From assembly GCA_946887105.1 (NCBI GenBank), contig CAMPKJ010000054.1, positions 1 to 23,865 on the forward strand: a DNA stretch of 23,865 nucleotides, in the 5' to 3' direction. Shown here in pieces: positions 22,544-23,865 of the stretch (the first letter of the stretch is position 1; each line of letters begins with the position of its first letter). Source of the stretch: an uncultured Acidobacteriota bacterium (lineage in GTDB: Bacteria; Acidobacteriota; Thermoanaerobaculia; Gp7-AA8). Both the position numbers and the translations under genes were made by a program. Below the pieces are notes generated by a model. That model was not told where the DNA came from. It saw only the letters and a list, made by a program, of their open reading frames with translations, and did not search any database.

Positions 22544-23865
22544 GTGAGCGAACCCACGATTGATCCCCAGCCCGAACCGCAGCACCAGCTGATCCCTCAG
22601 GCTCCGCCGTCGCGGCGCAAGAAGGTTCTGCTGATGATCCTCGGCGCGGCATTCCTGGGGATCCCGGCCGGCTTCCTGTTCGCGCATGCCGTGCGCATGC
22701 CGCGCGTCAAGACGCTCGCCGACTACCAGCCGGCCATCATCACGCGCATCTACGACCGCCACGGCGTGCCGTTCGCCGAGTACTCGATCCAGAAGCGCAT
22801 CGTCGTGGCCAAGAAGGACATGTCGCCGTGGCTGGTCGACGCCATCATCGCCACCGAGGACTCCGAGTTCTACCGGCACGGCGGCGTCGATCCGAAGGGT
22901 ATCGTGCGCGCGGCGCTACGGAACATCGTCGAGCGGCGCAGGGCGCAGGGCGCGTCGACGTTGACGCAGCAGCTCGCCAAGCAGGTCTTCCTCACGCCCG
23001 ACAAAACCTTCCGCCGCAAGATCAACGAAGCGTTCTTCGCCATCCAGATCGAGAAGGACTTCACCAAGGATCAGATCTTCGAGCTGTACGCGAATCAGGT
23101 GTACCTCGGACACGGCGCGTATGGCGTCGAAGCGGCCTCGCGGCTCTTCTTCGGCAAGCACGCCAAAGAGCTCACGCTGCCCGAGGCGGCCGTGATCGCG
23201 GCATCGATCCGCTCGCCGATGTACTACAGCCCGATGAATCATCCGGAGCGCTCCAAGATGCGCCGCGACTACGTGCTCTCGCGCATGCTGAAGGAAGGAT
23301 TCATCAAGCCCGAGCAGTACCAGCAGGCCGTCAACGCGCCGATCGTCCTCGGCACGTTCAAGGATGAAGCGCCGAACGTCGGTGCGTACTTCTCCGAAGA
23401 GATCCGCCAGTACATCGAAGAGAACGAGCGCAACAACGAAGAGTTCGGCGCCGAGAATCTCTACAACAGCGGCCTGAAAGTCTATTCGACGCTCGACCTG
23501 CGCATCCAGCAGATCGCCGAAGGCGCGCTGCAACGCGGTCTGCGCAAGTTCGACAAGCGCCGCGGCTTCCGCCGTCCGACCCGCAACCTGATCGCGGAAG
23601 GACTCGATCCCGAGGCCTATCGCGATCCAAGCTGGAGCAACGAGCCGGCCACGGTGGACAAGCTGTATCCCGCGGTCGTGCTCAGCGTGACGAAGGATCT
23701 CGTCATCGTGCGCATGAACGACGAACGGATCGAGCTGCCTGCGGCAGCCTGGGCGTGGACGAGAAAGAAAACGCTCGACGGCGTGCTGAAGCGCGGCGAC
23801 GTCATTCACGTGCTGCAGCAGGAAGACGCGAAGACGAAGCTGCGCAAGTGGGTGCTCGACCAGAT
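22544..23865 (+). CDS. mrcA: Class A penicillin-binding protein (PBP1A family), C-terminally cut by the window edge
   Basis: 440 codons are visible with no stop. A short Pro/Gln-rich cytoplasmic tail is followed by one membrane helix (about 28-50). The GT51 peptidoglycan glycosyltransferase domain then has all key motifs: IIATEDSEFYRHGG with catalytic E105, GASTLTQQLAKQVFL (136-150), RKINEAFFAIQIEK, and ELYANQVYLGHGAYGVEAAS (180-199). After about residue 320 comes the linker and the start of the transpeptidase region (YNSGLKVYSTLDLRIQQIAE); the SxxK, SxN and KTG motifs lie past the edge. It polymerises lipid II in the periplasm. An in-frame stop at 22526-22528 makes GTG 22544 the earliest start. 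The symbol follows the PBP1A family and is not species-specific. Confidence 0.93.
   Translation, partial: MSEPTIDPQPEPQHQLIPQAPPSRRKKVLLMILGAAFLGIPAGFLFAHAVRMPRVKTLADYQPAIITRIYDRHGVPFAEYSIQKRIVVAKKDMSPWLVDAIIATEDSEFYRHGGVDPKGIVRAALRNIVERRRAQGASTLTQQLAKQVFLTPDKTFRRKINEAFFAIQIEKDFTKDQIFELYANQVYLGHGAYGVEAASRLFFGKHAKELTLPEAAVIAASIRSPMYYSPMNHPERSKMRRDYVLSRMLKEGFIKPEQYQQAVNAPIVLGTFKDEAPNVGAYFSEEIRQYIEENERNNEEFGAENLYNSGLKVYSTLDLRIQQIAEGALQRGLRKFDKRRGFRRPTRNLIAEGLDPEAYRDPSWSNEPATVDKLYPAVVLSVTKDLVIVRMNDERIELPAAAWAWTRKKTLDGVLKRGDVIHVLQQEDAKTKLRKWVLDQ

Noticed and set aside
1..23865. tRNA, rRNA or mobile-element genes
   Set aside because: No cloverleaf, rRNA signature, transposase or integrase motif was seen on either strand by eye; a tRNAscan/Infernal run would settle small RNAs.

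Overview
High-GC bacterial DNA, almost entirely protein-coding. It most resembles an Acidobacteriota genome (possibly Thermoanaerobaculia or a relative). The main reason is a block of four tandem secreted VWA-type proteins with the layout of the 'VWFA-related Acidobacterial domain' family. This placement is an inference from gene content, not a phylogeny.

Layout, left to right. (1) 1-1644, minus strand: the N-terminus of a D-aminoacylase-type amidohydrolase, then lysA upstream of it. (2) 1700-6140, plus strand: thyA-folA (dTMP/folate cycle, 4-nt overlap), an MFS transporter, and a predicted lipoprotein sulfatase-like hydrolase with a TPR tail. (3) 6141-8778, minus strand: a TMEM175/DUF1211 ion-channel homologue and a secreted M1 metallopeptidase. 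(4) 8835-12208, plus strand: gamma-carbonic anhydrase-like protein, aspS and aroB. (5) 12342-19287, plus strand: four tandem VWA paralogues forming one tightly packed operon. (6) 19324-22404, minus strand: a soluble PAS histidine kinase preceded by a small unrecognised protein and followed by a secreted protein of unknown function. (7) 22544 to the right edge, plus strand: a class A penicillin-binding protein, cut before its transpeptidase domain.

No tRNA, rRNA, CRISPR array, insertion sequence or prophage gene was seen. No intergenic stretch exceeds about 135 bases. The genes are mostly housekeeping (lysine/DAP, dTMP, folate, aspartyl-tRNA, shikimate, peptidoglycan) mixed with envelope and secreted functions.

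The most unusual content is non-coding. Three intergenic elements (286-368, 3027-3112, 11085-11169) are long imperfect hairpins whose arms are tandem 8-bp units GTC[G/T]CAAA facing their reverse complements across a loop of similar sequence. All three lie between co-directional genes. A fourth hairpin (22423-22499) has the same design with a 7-bp unit, GGCGTTN. In addition, several transcription units lack a Shine-Dalgarno sequence and carry a TANNNT box 5-9 nt before the start codon, which suggests widespread leaderless transcription.
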